A stretch of DNA of 64,000 nt from Curtobacterium poinsettiae (GTDB taxonomy: Bacteria > Actinomycetota > Actinomycetes > Actinomycetales > Microbacteriaceae): NCBI RefSeq assembly GCF_025677645.1, contig NZ_CP106879.1, positions 3,286,001-3,350,000 of the forward strand, in the 5' to 3' direction. The position numbers and the translations under genes were made by a program. The notes beneath the pieces were generated by a model. It was not told the DNA's origin and ran no database searches. It was given only the letters and a program-made list of their open reading frames with translations. This document shows, one piece after another, positions 35,275-43,498 of the stretch (positions are counted from its first letter, which is position 1; each line of letters begins with the position of its first letter).

Positions 35275-35721
35275 TCGTGCAACGCCGCGGCGCGCCGCCC
35301 GTCCTGCCCGCCCGTCCCGCCCGCCCCGCCCGTCCCGCCCGGCTCCCCCAGCGGTCGGAACACCCCGCTCAGCTGCCCCGACCGGTCACGGACCGTCGTC
35401 CGGCGCATACACAGCCGACCGTTCCTGACCACTCGACGTCCCACGCACGACGGGTCGTGACCGAGCGACGCACGAGGGCGACGACGACGTGCGACCACCG
35501 CAGCCACGCACCCGCGCGAGCCCCGACCACTCGCCACCCCACATCCGCGCGGGGCCTGACCATCGGCCCGCCGAACCCGCGACACCCCGAGCGGCAGCGC
35601 CCGGGAAGGTCACGACACCCCGCTGCCTCCTCACCGCGGGGTCACGAACTGTCGGCTGGAGGCGCGCCGAACGACGACTCGTGACCACTCGACCACGGCG
35701 GACGGGGGTGTCGTGACCGCC
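35275..35721. repeat. non-coding region rich in short repeats
   Basis: No supported gene in about 450 bases. Contents: a CCCGCCCGTC-type run (35305-35340); GACCACTCG three times (about 35429, 35525, 35682); and a perfect 14-bp inverted repeat, GGTCACGACACCCC (35608-35621) with GGGGTGTCGTGACC (35705-35718), about 80 bases apart, with a partial third copy (GGGGTCACGAAC) near 35638. It lies between divergent-facing araB and the 3' end of a LacI gene, so the right half may terminate the LacI transcript. Confidence 0.6.
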
Positions 35722-36720
35722 CTACGCGCCGACGGTGCTCTCGCGGATGACGAGCGACGGGGTCACGGCCGCCGACGACGCCGTCCCGCCGTCGATCAGG
35801 GCGAGGAGCGCCTGCCCCGCGACGCGTCCGAGCTCCTCGAGCCGCAGGTCCACGGTGGTCAGCGGCGGCCTCGAGGCGAGCGCCATCACGTCCCAGTCGT
35901 CGAACCCGGTGACCGCGACGTCTCCGGGCACCGAACGCCCGAGCTCCCGCAGTCGGTCGCACACGCCCCGGGCGATCTGGTCGCTGCCGCAGACGATCGC
36001 GTCGACGTCGGGCGACTCCCGAGCCAGCACGTCCACGGCCTGCCGCCCCCAGCGCTCCGACCACTCGCCGTACAGCGGGTCGGTGACCAGGTGCGACCCG
36101 AGGACCGACGAGGCACCAGCCACCCGTCGCGCCGCGGACCGGTGTCGGGCCGGCCCCGTCACGATCGCGACCCGCTGCCGCCCGAGCGAGCGCACGTGCG
36201 AGGCGACGAGTGCCGACCCGGCGGCGTCGTCGAGGGTGATCGACACATCGGCGTCGTCGGTCGAGGGCGTGAAGGCGTAGACGACGGGGATGGACACGTC
36301 GATCGGGGGCCGGGCGTCGGCGGATCGGCCGGTGACGATGATGCCGTCGACGCCGCGGGCCGCCAGGGAGCGCAGGTAGTGGGCCTCGCGCACGTGGTCG
36401 TCCCGGGTGTCGCACAGCAGGACGGCCATCCGTCCCGCGGACAGGGCGTCCTCGGCGCCGAGCAGCACCGGGATCGAGAACCGGCCGAACGAGTCGGTGG
36501 TGATCATGCCGACGGTGTAGGTCCGGCCCGACGACAGCGCGCGGGCTCGGGCATCGCCGACGAACCCGAGCTTCTCGGCGGCGTCCTTCACGCGCAGCCG
36601 GGTGGCGTCCCGCAGCTGCCCGGTGCCGTTCAGCGCCTTCGACGCGGTGCCGATCGACACCCCGGCGAGCGCCGCCACGTCGGTGATCCGGATCGGTTGT
36701 CCGGTTCGTTCGAGCGTCAC
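35722..36720 (-). CDS. LacI family regulator of the GH127 cluster
   Basis: 332-aa repressor. HTH: IRITDVAALAGVSIGTASKALNG, with recognition residues Ile-Gly and Lys rather than the Tyr-Gln/Arg of E. coli LacI. The periplasmic-binding-like effector domain follows (YTVGMITTDSFGRFSIPVLL ... AVTGFDDWDVMALASRPPLT). I use GTG 36720, which follows GGAAAGG by 8 nt, rather than the GTG at 36729. It is divergent from GH127 and its importer; GAAACCGTTTTC at 36822 is the likely operator. This differs from GTGAGCGCTCAC, so this protein is probably local to the beta-L-arabinofuranoside cluster. Confidence 0.9.
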   Translation of the reverse strand: MTLERTGQPIRITDVAALAGVSIGTASKALNGTGQLRDATRLRVKDAAEKLGFVGDARARALSSGRTYTVGMITTDSFGRFSIPVLLGAEDALSAGRMAVLLCDTRDDHVREAHYLRSLAARGVDGIIVTGRSADARPPIDVSIPVVYAFTPSTDDADVSITLDDAAGSALVASHVRSLGRQRVAIVTGPARHRSAARRVAGASSVLGSHLVTDPLYGEWSERWGRQAVDVLARESPDVDAIVCGSDQIARGVCDRLRELGRSVPGDVAVTGFDDWDVMALASRPPLTTVDLRLEELGRVAGQALLALIDGGTASSAAVTPSLVIRESTVGA

Positions 36721-36821
36721 GGCAACCACCTTTCCGATGATCAGTGTGTGCCGACGACCTTACACAAAACCGCGGCGAGGCCCTTGCGCGATGTCCACCC
36801 CGTGTCGTAACGTCCCCCGCA

Positions 36822-36833
36822 GAAACCGTTTTC
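36822..36833. promoter_or_regulatory. candidate LacI-type operator upstream of GH127
   Basis: GAAACCGTTTTC is a near-perfect 12-bp palindrome (one mismatched pair) centred on CG, the usual form of LacI/GalR sites. A half-like ACAAAACCGCGG sits at about 36762. It lies 51 bases before the GH127 start and between the divergent genes. Confidence 0.6.
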
Positions 36834-36883
36834 CGGATGGCCGAACCCATCCGACGGTGCCAGTCACATCGCAAGGAGGCGAC

Positions 36884-38869
36884 ATGACCACCACGCTCGC
36901 GACCGATCGCGGCGCGCACACCGCGACCCCGGTCCTCCCGACCGCCGACGCGCACCTCACGCTCCGGCCGCTGCCGACCGGCGACGCCCGGATCACCGGC
37001 GGCTTCTGGGCGCTCCGCCAGGAGCGCAACGGCCGCGACGCCGTCCGCAGCGGCTACCAGCAGCTGGAGACGGCCGGCAACTTCCGCAACCTCCGCATCG
37101 CCGCCGGACTCGAGGAGGGCGAGGCCGTCGGCCCGATCTTCATGGACTCCGATGTGACGAAGTGGCTCGAAGCCGTGGCGTGGGAGTACGGCCGCGCCCC
37201 CGCCGAGGACCTGCTCGACCTGCAGCGCGAGGTCACCGCCCTGTACGCGCAGGCGCAGGCGGACGACGGGTACCTGGACTCCGTGCAGCAGGTCCGCGGC
37301 AAGGGCGAGCGGTACACGGACCTCAAGTGGAGCCACGAGATGTACTGCGCCGGGCACCTGTACCAGGCGGCCGTGGCCCAGCACCGTGCGACGGGAGACA
37401 CCGGGCTGCTCGACGTCGCGATCAAGAACGCCGACCACCTGGTGCGCACGTTCGGCCCGGGCGACGACCACGTCCAGGACGTCGACGGCCACCCCGTCGT
37501 CGAGATGGGGCTCGTCGAGCTGTACCGCGAGACCGGCAACCGTGACTACCTCGACCTGGCGCACTGGTTCGTCGACGCCCGCGGGCACGGCATCATCGAG
37601 CGCGCCGGCGGCGAACCGACGTACTTCTCCGACCGGGTGCCGAGCCGGCAGGCCACGACCGTCGAGGGCCACGCCGTCCGCGCCGTGTACCTGGCCGCGG
37701 GTGCCGTGGACGTCGCGATCGAGACCGGTGACACCGAGCTCCTGGCCGCGAGCGAGACGCAGTTCGCGGACATGATGGCCACGAAGGCGTTCATCACCGG
37801 CGGACTCGGGGCCCGGTGGGACTGGGAGGCGTTCGGCGACCCGTACGAGCTGCCGACCGACCGCGGCTACGCCGAGACCTGCGCGGCCATCGGCGGGGTC
37901 CAGTGGGCCTGGCGCCTGCTGCTCGCCACCGGCAAGCCGGTCTACGCCGACGCCATCGAGCGCCTGCTGTACAACGCGTTCCTCGCGGGCGTGAGCCTGG
38001 CCGGCACCGAGTACTTCTACGTCAACCCGCTGCAGCAGCGTGACCACGCGCACCAGGACGAGAACCGCTCGCCCGCGCACGGCCGCCGCGGCTGGTTCGA
38101 CTGCGCCTGCTGCCCGCCGAACATCATGCGGACGTTCGCGAGCCTCGACGGGTACCTGGCCACCGCGACCGACGGCGGGCTGCAGGTCCACCAGTACGCC
38201 ACCGCCGACCTCGGCCCGGTGCGGGTCGAGACCGACTACCCGCACGACGGCCGCGTCCGCGTGACGGTCACCGAGGACGGCCCGCTCGCCCTGGGTCTGC
38301 GGATCCCGGCCTGGTCGGACACCACGACCGTCACGGGTCCGGACGGGTCCGCGAACCCTGCGGCGGGCACGCTGCACGTCGTCGACCGCGAGTGGTCGGC
38401 GGGCGACACGGTCGAGCTCCTCTTCGACACGACGCCGCACCGCTACGTCGCCGACGCCCGCATCGACGCCGCCCGTGGGCAGGTCGCGATCGAGCGCGGC
38501 CCGCTCGTGTACGCGGTCGAGCAGGCGGACCAGCAGGGCTTCACGGTCGACGACCTGACGGTCGACGCGGACGCGCCGATCACCGAGGAGCGCCGCGACG
38601 ACCTGCTCGACGGCGTCGTCACGCTGCGGATCCCGGGGCACGCCCCGGCCGAGCACGTGCAGCCGGCCTGGCCGTACCAGCGGCTGGACGGTCCGGGAGG
38701 CGCGACCACGGCCCGCGACGCGACCAGCGTCGACGACGTGGCTGGTCCGCAGGGCGCCACCACGGGCCTCCAGGCCGGTCGCGACGTCACCGCGACCGCG
38801 GTCCCGTACTACGCGTGGGCCAACCGGGGAGCCGCGCCGATGCGCGTCTGGCTCCCGCTGGCGCGGTGA
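36884..38869 (+). CDS. beta-L-arabinofuranosidase, GH127
   Basis: 661-aa glycosidase that removes beta-linked L-arabinofuranose, as from hydroxyproline-rich plant glycoproteins. The N-terminal (alpha/alpha) barrel has TGGFWALRQERN and LKWSHEMYCAGHLYQAA. The zinc-bound nucleophile site matches the characterised Bifidobacterium enzyme: Glu331 and Cys333 in YAETCAAIG, Cys409 and Cys410 in FDCACCPPN. There is no signal peptide, so it acts on imported substrate. ATG 36884 follows AAGGAGG; the frame open to 36602 is not coding upstream. The stop overlaps the start of a binding-protein gene (GTGA), so enzyme and importer are coupled. Confidence 0.93.
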   Translation: MTTTLATDRGAHTATPVLPTADAHLTLRPLPTGDARITGGFWALRQERNGRDAVRSGYQQLETAGNFRNLRIAAGLEEGEAVGPIFMDSDVTKWLEAVAWEYGRAPAEDLLDLQREVTALYAQAQADDGYLDSVQQVRGKGERYTDLKWSHEMYCAGHLYQAAVAQHRATGDTGLLDVAIKNADHLVRTFGPGDDHVQDVDGHPVVEMGLVELYRETGNRDYLDLAHWFVDARGHGIIERAGGEPTYFSDRVPSRQATTVEGHAVRAVYLAAGAVDVAIETGDTELLAASETQFADMMATKAFITGGLGARWDWEAFGDPYELPTDRGYAETCAAIGGVQWAWRLLLATGKPVYADAIERLLYNAFLAGVSLAGTEYFYVNPLQQRDHAHQDENRSPAHGRRGWFDCACCPPNIMRTFASLDGYLATATDGGLQVHQYATADLGPVRVETDYPHDGRVRVTVTEDGPLALGLRIPAWSDTTTVTGPDGSANPAAGTLHVVDREWSAGDTVELLFDTTPHRYVADARIDAARGQVAIERGPLVYAVEQADQQGFTVDDLTVDADAPITEERRDDLLDGVVTLRIPGHAPAEHVQPAWPYQRLDGPGGATTARDATSVDDVAGPQGATTGLQAGRDVTATAVPYYAWANRGAAPMRVWLPLAR

Positions 38870-40182
38870 CCGGCGTGGACCGCCGTGCGTTCCTCGTCGG
38901 CGGCGTCGCCGGCGGAGCCGCCCTCGCCCTGGCCGGGTGCTCCGGCACCCTGCCGAAGGTCGTCGCGAAGCCCGCGAGCTTCGGGAAGGACGCGACCGGC
39001 ACCGTGCAGGTGTGGTGCCGGTCGGCGACCCAGGCCGGCCTGACGTCCGCTGTCGCCGGGTTCAACAAGGCGAACCCGGAGCTGCAGGTCCAGCTGACGC
39101 CCGTGCCGGACGCGCAGTACGTGACCAAGCTGGCGACCGCGATCCGTGGGGGTGAGCCGCCGGACGTCGTCGACATCGACGACATCAACTCGCAGCTGTT
39201 CATCTTCCGAGAGGCCTTCGCGGACCTCACCGACGTCGTGCAGGGACTCGACTACTTCGACGCGATCTCACCCGGCCACCTGCGGCTGCTCGAGTACCGC
39301 GACCGGTACTACGGCCTGCCCTACCTGGCCGACAACTCGCAGCTGTTCGTGAACACCGAGCTGTTCGAGCGCGCGGGCCTCGACGTCGAGGAGTCGACGA
39401 AGGACCTGTCCACGCTGCTCGACGCGGCGAAGGCCATCCGCAAGCTCGACGACGACGTGTACGGCTGGTCGATCTCCGGCAACGCCGCCGGCATCATCGG
39501 CTTCGTCACGCAGCCGCACGTCTGGGCGACCGGAGTCGACATGATGACCGGCGAGGTGGGATCCCAGCGGGCGAACATCACCGGCAACGAGGCCCTCGAA
39601 CGCATGCTCGAGTTCTACCGGCAGCTGTGGAAGGACGGCGTGCTGTCGAAGGCGACGTACTCCGACGCGGGCACCACGTGGGGCGCCGACTTCCGGGCCG
39701 GCAAGGTGGGGATCTTCCCGACCTCGTACGGGGCGACCGTGCCCGCGGCCACCAAGGCGATGCGGGCGAAGATGCAGACGGTGCTCATCCCGTCGTGGGA
39801 CGGCCGGCGGTCGTTCTTCGACGGCGGCGACAACATGTGCATCCCGAACGGAGCAGCGAACCCGTCCGGCGGGTGGGCGTTCATGCAGTACGCGAACGGC
39901 CTCCAGCAGCAGCAGGCGCTGCCGGACGGCGGGTACTTCCCGACGCGGTCCGACGCCGCCACCCCGGAGTACCGCAAGCGGTTCCCGCTGGCGTACGGGC
40001 CCCTCGACGCGATCGAGAAGGGCTACGCACCGCAGACGCTGGCGTACAACCTGCTCAACAACCAGCCGTCGTCGCCGTACTTCGCGATGTTCCGCCAGGC
40101 CGTGTTCGGGTCGGGGAGCGCTGCCGCCATGCGGACGGCGCAGTCCGACTACCAGCGGATCCTCGACCAGGTGCAGGCCTGA
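38866..40182 (+). CDS. ABC sugar-binding lipoprotein of the GH127 cluster
   Basis: 438-aa solute-binding protein (family 1). The N-terminus VDRRAFLVGGVAGGAALALA followed by GC holds a twin-arginine-like pair and a lipobox. The mature domain shows TVQVWCRSATQAGLTSAVAG, VDIDDINSQLFIFREAFADL, ADNSQLFVNTELFERAGL and FRAGKVGIFPTSYGA. The GTG at 38866 overlaps the GH127 stop; a second GTG at 38875 is possible. The ligand is inferred to be a beta-L-arabinofuranosyl oligosaccharide from context. Followed by two permeases and no ATPase. Confidence 0.9.
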   Translation: MTGVDRRAFLVGGVAGGAALALAGCSGTLPKVVAKPASFGKDATGTVQVWCRSATQAGLTSAVAGFNKANPELQVQLTPVPDAQYVTKLATAIRGGEPPDVVDIDDINSQLFIFREAFADLTDVVQGLDYFDAISPGHLRLLEYRDRYYGLPYLADNSQLFVNTELFERAGLDVEESTKDLSTLLDAAKAIRKLDDDVYGWSISGNAAGIIGFVTQPHVWATGVDMMTGEVGSQRANITGNEALERMLEFYRQLWKDGVLSKATYSDAGTTWGADFRAGKVGIFPTSYGATVPAATKAMRAKMQTVLIPSWDGRRSFFDGGDNMCIPNGAANPSGGWAFMQYANGLQQQQALPDGGYFPTRSDAATPEYRKRFPLAYGPLDAIEKGYAPQTLAYNLLNNQPSSPYFAMFRQAVFGSGSAAAMRTAQSDYQRILDQVQA

Positions 40183-40280
40183 GCCGGCCTGCTCCGCTCG
40201 TCTGTCGCCCGTCTCGGGCTCTGACTCGTCCCGCTCGTCTCGCTCGTCTCGCTCTTGTTGATGCACAGAGAGGTGCACGC

Positions 40281-41249
40281 ATGTCGACCATCTCCACCCG
40301 GCGCCCCGCCGGCCGGACCGGCCCGGGCCGCCCCACCGTGGGCCGCGGCCCGGGGCGCGGCGGTTCCGTCCGGACCCGCAGCTCGCTCACCCACCCGCCG
40401 CGCACCGGCGCCGTCCTCGTCGCCCCGGCGATCCTGTTCGTCGCCGTCTTCGTGCTCGTCCCGCTCGTGTTCGCGCTCTACATCTCGTTCACGAACTGGC
40501 CCCTGATCGGCCCGTACCGGTTCATCGGGCTGCAGAACTACCTGACGCTGTTCCAGGACCCGACGTTCGTGCACGCGATCGGCTACACGCTGCTGTACAC
40601 GGCGATCGTGACCCTGCCGATCCTGGCGCTCGGGTACTTCCTCGCGGTTCTCGTCCGCGCACGCCGCCGTGGCAGCACGATCCTGCGGACGGTGTTCTTC
40701 CTGCCGTACGTGGTCGGCCTGACGACGCTCTCGTTCATGCTCGTGCTCGAGGCGCAGCCGAACTCCGGCGCCGTCAACATGGTGCTCCGCTGGCTCGGGA
40801 TCACCGACGGCAGCACCGCGTGGCTCGTGAACGGTCCGTTGGCGACGCTGCTCATCTGCGTGCTCGTGGTCTGGGCGGTGTCCGGGCTGACCATGGTGCT
40901 GCTCATGTCGGCGATGCAGGGCGTCCCCGACGAGGTCTACGAGTCGGCGCAGCTCGAGGGGGCGTCCTGGTGGCAGACCGAGCGCCTCATCACGTTCCCG
41001 ATGATCCGTTCGACCGTCGCGCTGAGCGTCATCATCTCGGTGATCGGGTCGCTCCTGGCGTTCAACCAGTTCTACATCCTGACCCAGGGCGGCCCGGGCA
41101 CCGAGACCACCACGATCGTGAACGCGATCTACAACCGCGGGTTCGTGAACCTGCAGCTCGGGGCGGCGACCGCCCAGTCGATCGCCCTCGTCGTGGTGAT
41201 CGCCGCCGTGACGGTGTTCCAGTTCTGGGCACTGCGAGAGAAGGACTGA
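40281..41249 (+). CDS. ABC sugar permease 1 of the GH127 cluster
   Basis: 322-aa permease. A basic, Arg/Pro/Gly-rich cytoplasmic tail (1-38) precedes six helices starting GAVLVAPAILFVAVFVLVPL. The EAA loop is EVYESAQLEGASWWQTERLI (about residue 213) and LTQGGPGTETTT is the MalF-type signature. ATG 40281 follows GAGAGG. The 98-bp gap before it contains a CTCGTCTCGC tandem run (about 40238-40256) with no gene. Four bases separate it from the next permease. Confidence 0.92.
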   Translation: MSTISTRRPAGRTGPGRPTVGRGPGRGGSVRTRSSLTHPPRTGAVLVAPAILFVAVFVLVPLVFALYISFTNWPLIGPYRFIGLQNYLTLFQDPTFVHAIGYTLLYTAIVTLPILALGYFLAVLVRARRRGSTILRTVFFLPYVVGLTTLSFMLVLEAQPNSGAVNMVLRWLGITDGSTAWLVNGPLATLLICVLVVWAVSGLTMVLLMSAMQGVPDEVYESAQLEGASWWQTERLITFPMIRSTVALSVIISVIGSLLAFNQFYILTQGGPGTETTTIVNAIYNRGFVNLQLGAATAQSIALVVVIAAVTVFQFWALREKD

Positions 41250-41253
41250 CGCC

Positions 41254-42207
41254 ATGAGCACCACGACCTCCCGTGCGGCCCTCGCAGCGCCGGACCTGTC
41301 CACCAGGACGCTGACCACGACGGGCGACGGCCGACGTCGGCGCCACCAGCAGGGCAGCGTCCAGCACCCGCGCGACACCACCGTCAAGCGCACCCTGTAC
41401 GCGATCGCCGGCATCGGTTCGGCCCTCGTGTTCGGCGTCCCGCTCATCTGGTCGATCCTGCGGGCGTTCCAGTCCGAGGCCGTCATCACGCAGGCCCCGG
41501 ACCCGGCGACGTTCTTCCAGCTCGGGTGGCAGAACTTCGCCGCCGTCTTCGCCTCGTCGTCGCACCTGCTCACCGGCGTCGTGAACTCGCTCATCGTGTC
41601 GATCGCCACGGCGGTGCTGACCGCGGTGATCGCGACGATGGCGGGCTACGGGTTCGCACGCTTCCGGTTCCGGGGCGCCGGACTCGTGTTCGGGCTGGTG
41701 CTGCTGACGATGATGGTGCCGTTCCAGGCCATCCTCACGCCGCTGTACCTCGAGATGAACGCCATGGGGCTGACGAACTCGCTGCTCGGGCTCGTGCTGT
41801 TCTACACGACCGTGAACCTGCCGTTCGGGGTGTTCGTGATGCGCAACGCGTTCGAGTCGATCCCCACCGAGCTCGAGGACTCGGCCTTCGTCGACGGAGC
41901 CTCGCGCTTCCGGGTCGTCGTGTCGGTGCTCCGCCCGCTGCTCCTGCCCGGGGCGGCGACCGCGGCGCTCTACGCGTTCCTGGCGTCGTGGACGGAGTTC
42001 CTCGGAGCCCTGACGTTCCTGACGAAGGACTCGCTGTACACGCTGCCGGTCGCGCTGCTCAACCTGCAGACCGGGGCGTACGGGCAGGTGTCCTACGGCA
42101 ACCTCGTCGCCGGGTCGGTGGTGGCGATGATCCCGTGCATCGCGCTCTACGTCGGGTTGCAACGGTTCTACGTCGCCGGGCTGTCGTCCGGGGCGTTGAA
42201 GGGCTGA
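41254..42207 (+). CDS. ABC sugar permease 2 of the GH127 cluster
   Basis: 317-aa MalG-like permease. After a long basic tail (about 1-45) come six helices (TLYAIAGIGSALVFGVPLIW first). The EAA loop is ELEDSAFVDGASRFRVVVSV (about residue 205); LASWTEFLGALTFL and the C-terminal FYVAGLSSGALKG are family-typical. The shared ATPase is not encoded here. A strong hairpin at 42226-42260 ends the operon. Confidence 0.92.
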   Translation: MSTTTSRAALAAPDLSTRTLTTTGDGRRRRHQQGSVQHPRDTTVKRTLYAIAGIGSALVFGVPLIWSILRAFQSEAVITQAPDPATFFQLGWQNFAAVFASSSHLLTGVVNSLIVSIATAVLTAVIATMAGYGFARFRFRGAGLVFGLVLLTMMVPFQAILTPLYLEMNAMGLTNSLLGLVLFYTTVNLPFGVFVMRNAFESIPTELEDSAFVDGASRFRVVVSVLRPLLLPGAATAALYAFLASWTEFLGALTFLTKDSLYTLPVALLNLQTGAYGQVSYGNLVAGSVVAMIPCIALYVGLQRFYVAGLSSGALKG

Positions 42208-42225
42208 CGGTCGGGTCAGCTCGCT

Positions 42226-42260
42226 GTCGGCGCCCCTCGCACCGTGCGAGGGGCGCCGAC
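42226..42260. terminator. bidirectional hairpin between permease and LacI genes
   Basis: Perfect inverted repeat with 17-nt arms (42226-42242 and 42244-42260) around one base; the arms contain GGCGCCCCTCGCAC and its complement. It sits 19 bases after the permease stop and 9 before the convergent LacI stop, so it can serve both. Confidence 0.85.
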
Positions 42261-42269
42261 CGGTGCGGC

Positions 42270-43319
42270 CTACGTGCTGCGCCGCACCACCAGCTCGGGC
42301 GCGAGCAGCGTCTCGTCGCGGGGCTCCCCCTCGACCAGTGCCCGCACGGTGTCGAGCACCCGCTCCCCCATCGCCCGGAAGTCCTGCCGCACGGTGGTCA
42401 GCGGCGGCGTGAAGTGCGCGGCCTCGGGGACGTCGTCGAACCCCACCACGGCGATGTCGTCGGGGACCCGCAGCCCCTCGTCGGCGAAGGCGTGCAGCAC
42501 CCCGAGCGCCATCTGGTCGTTGCCGGCGAAGACCGCGTCGACCGTCGTCACGTCGATGTGCCGGGCGGCCGCGAAACCGCTCGCGGGGGTCCAGTCGCCC
42601 TCGAGCACGACGGGTTCGAGCCCGGCGTCCTGCATGATCCGCAGGTAGGTCGCCCGGCGCACCTCGGACTCCTGCGACACGTGCGGCCCGGCGATGTGCA
42701 CGATCCGGCGGTGTCCGCGGTCGAACAGGTGCTGCATGACGAGCGCGGTGCCTGCCGCCTGGTCGATGGCGACGGCGGCGACGCTCGGCGCGACCGGGGT
42801 CCGGACGGCGTCGCGCTGCACGGCGTTCGACACCACGACGGGCACCGTGACCGGCACGGTGAGTGAGGCGAGGGCGTCGAGCACCCGGTTGTCGGCTGCG
42901 ACCAGCACGATCGCTGCGACGTCCTGCGCGAGCAGCGTGGTGAGTGCGCCGGACAGGTCGGACGGCCGCGGCTCCTCCGGCAGCGTGGACAGCAGCACGT
43001 GGTACCCGGCGGAACGGGCCGCCCGTTCGAAGCCGATCGAGGTGCTCGACGGACCGTACAGCGCATCGCCGGCGGTGATGATGCCGAGGGCCTTGCTCCG
43101 CCCTCCGGCGAGGGCGCGGGCCGCGGCGCGGGGCCGGTACCCGAGCTCCGTGACGGCGTCGGTGACCTGTGATCGGTACTGCTCGCGGACGGTCGGGTCG
43201 CCGTTGATCACGCGGGAGACGGTCTGGTGGGACACGCCCGCACGCTCGGCGACGTCGAAGATCGTCGGGGCCTTCCGGCGCTTGCCGCCCCTGCCCTCGG
43301 GGGCGGTCGTGGTGCTCAC
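42270..43319 (-). CDS. LacI family regulator, proposed master regulator of L-arabinose genes
   Basis: 349-aa repressor. HTH: PTIFDVAERAGVSHQTVSRV then INGDPTVRE. The recognition helix reads S-H-Q-T-V-S-R against S-Y-Q-T-V-S-R in E. coli LacI; Gln18 and Arg22, which read the lac operator half-site, are kept. The effector domain follows (ALGIITAGDALYGPSSTSIG ... IAVVGFDDVPEAAHFTPPLT). The GTG at 43319 is preceded by TACGGT and a 7-base gap, a leaderless start, so I prefer it to 43349. It is divergent from the chvE operon, where the same palindrome as in E. coli lac (GTGAGCGCTCAC) occurs. Its inferred effector is L-arabinose or a derivative. Confidence 0.9.
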   Translation of the reverse strand: MSTTTAPEGRGGKRRKAPTIFDVAERAGVSHQTVSRVINGDPTVREQYRSQVTDAVTELGYRPRAAARALAGGRSKALGIITAGDALYGPSSTSIGFERAARSAGYHVLLSTLPEEPRPSDLSGALTTLLAQDVAAIVLVAADNRVLDALASLTVPVTVPVVVSNAVQRDAVRTPVAPSVAAVAIDQAAGTALVMQHLFDRGHRRIVHIAGPHVSQESEVRRATYLRIMQDAGLEPVVLEGDWTPASGFAAARHIDVTTVDAVFAGNDQMALGVLHAFADEGLRVPDDIAVVGFDDVPEAAHFTPPLTTVRQDFRAMGERVLDTVRALVEGEPRDETLLAPELVVRRST

Positions 43320-43326
43320 GTCGCCA

Positions 43327-43332
43327 ACCGTA
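43327..43332 (-). promoter_or_regulatory. -10 element of a leaderless promoter (LacI gene)
   Basis: TACGGT on the minus strand ends seven bases (TGGCGAC) before GTG 43319. No ribosome site intervenes. Confidence 0.58.
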
Positions 43333-43380
43333 CCGCTCGGTCCGGCCACCGCGGCAAGATCACGAAACGGCGACGCTGAG

Positions 43381-43409
43381 TTGACACCCCGTCACGGAAC
43401 CCACAAGAT
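43381..43409 (+). promoter_or_regulatory. promoter of the chvE-gguA-gguB operon
   Basis: TTGACA (43381-43386), a 17-bp spacer and CAAGAT (43404-43409) make a consensus -35 with a moderate -10. The LacI-type operator begins at the next base, so a bound repressor would cover the transcription start. Confidence 0.65.
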
Positions 43410-43421
43410 GTGAGCGCTCAC
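43410..43421. promoter_or_regulatory. operator GTGAGCGCTCAC, chvE promoter
   Basis: Third perfect copy of the lac-core palindrome, directly downstream of the -10 box and 78 bases before the chvE start codon. Divergent LacI gene on the other side. Confidence 0.85.
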
Positions 43422-43498
43422 ACGAGCGCATCCCACGGGGCACAGCAGCCCCGGCACCCGAGGCGTCGAGGACGACGTAAAGGAACAGAGGTACTTCG

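Noticed and set aside
35271..35585. 104-aa frame between araB and LacI
   Set aside because: Arg/Gly-rich, includes simple-sequence DNA and overlaps the araB operator. No coding signal.
40183..40280. Small gene in the gap between binding protein and permease of the GH127 cluster
   Set aside because: The gap is made of CTCGTCTCGC-type simple sequence, with no start/ribosome-site pair.
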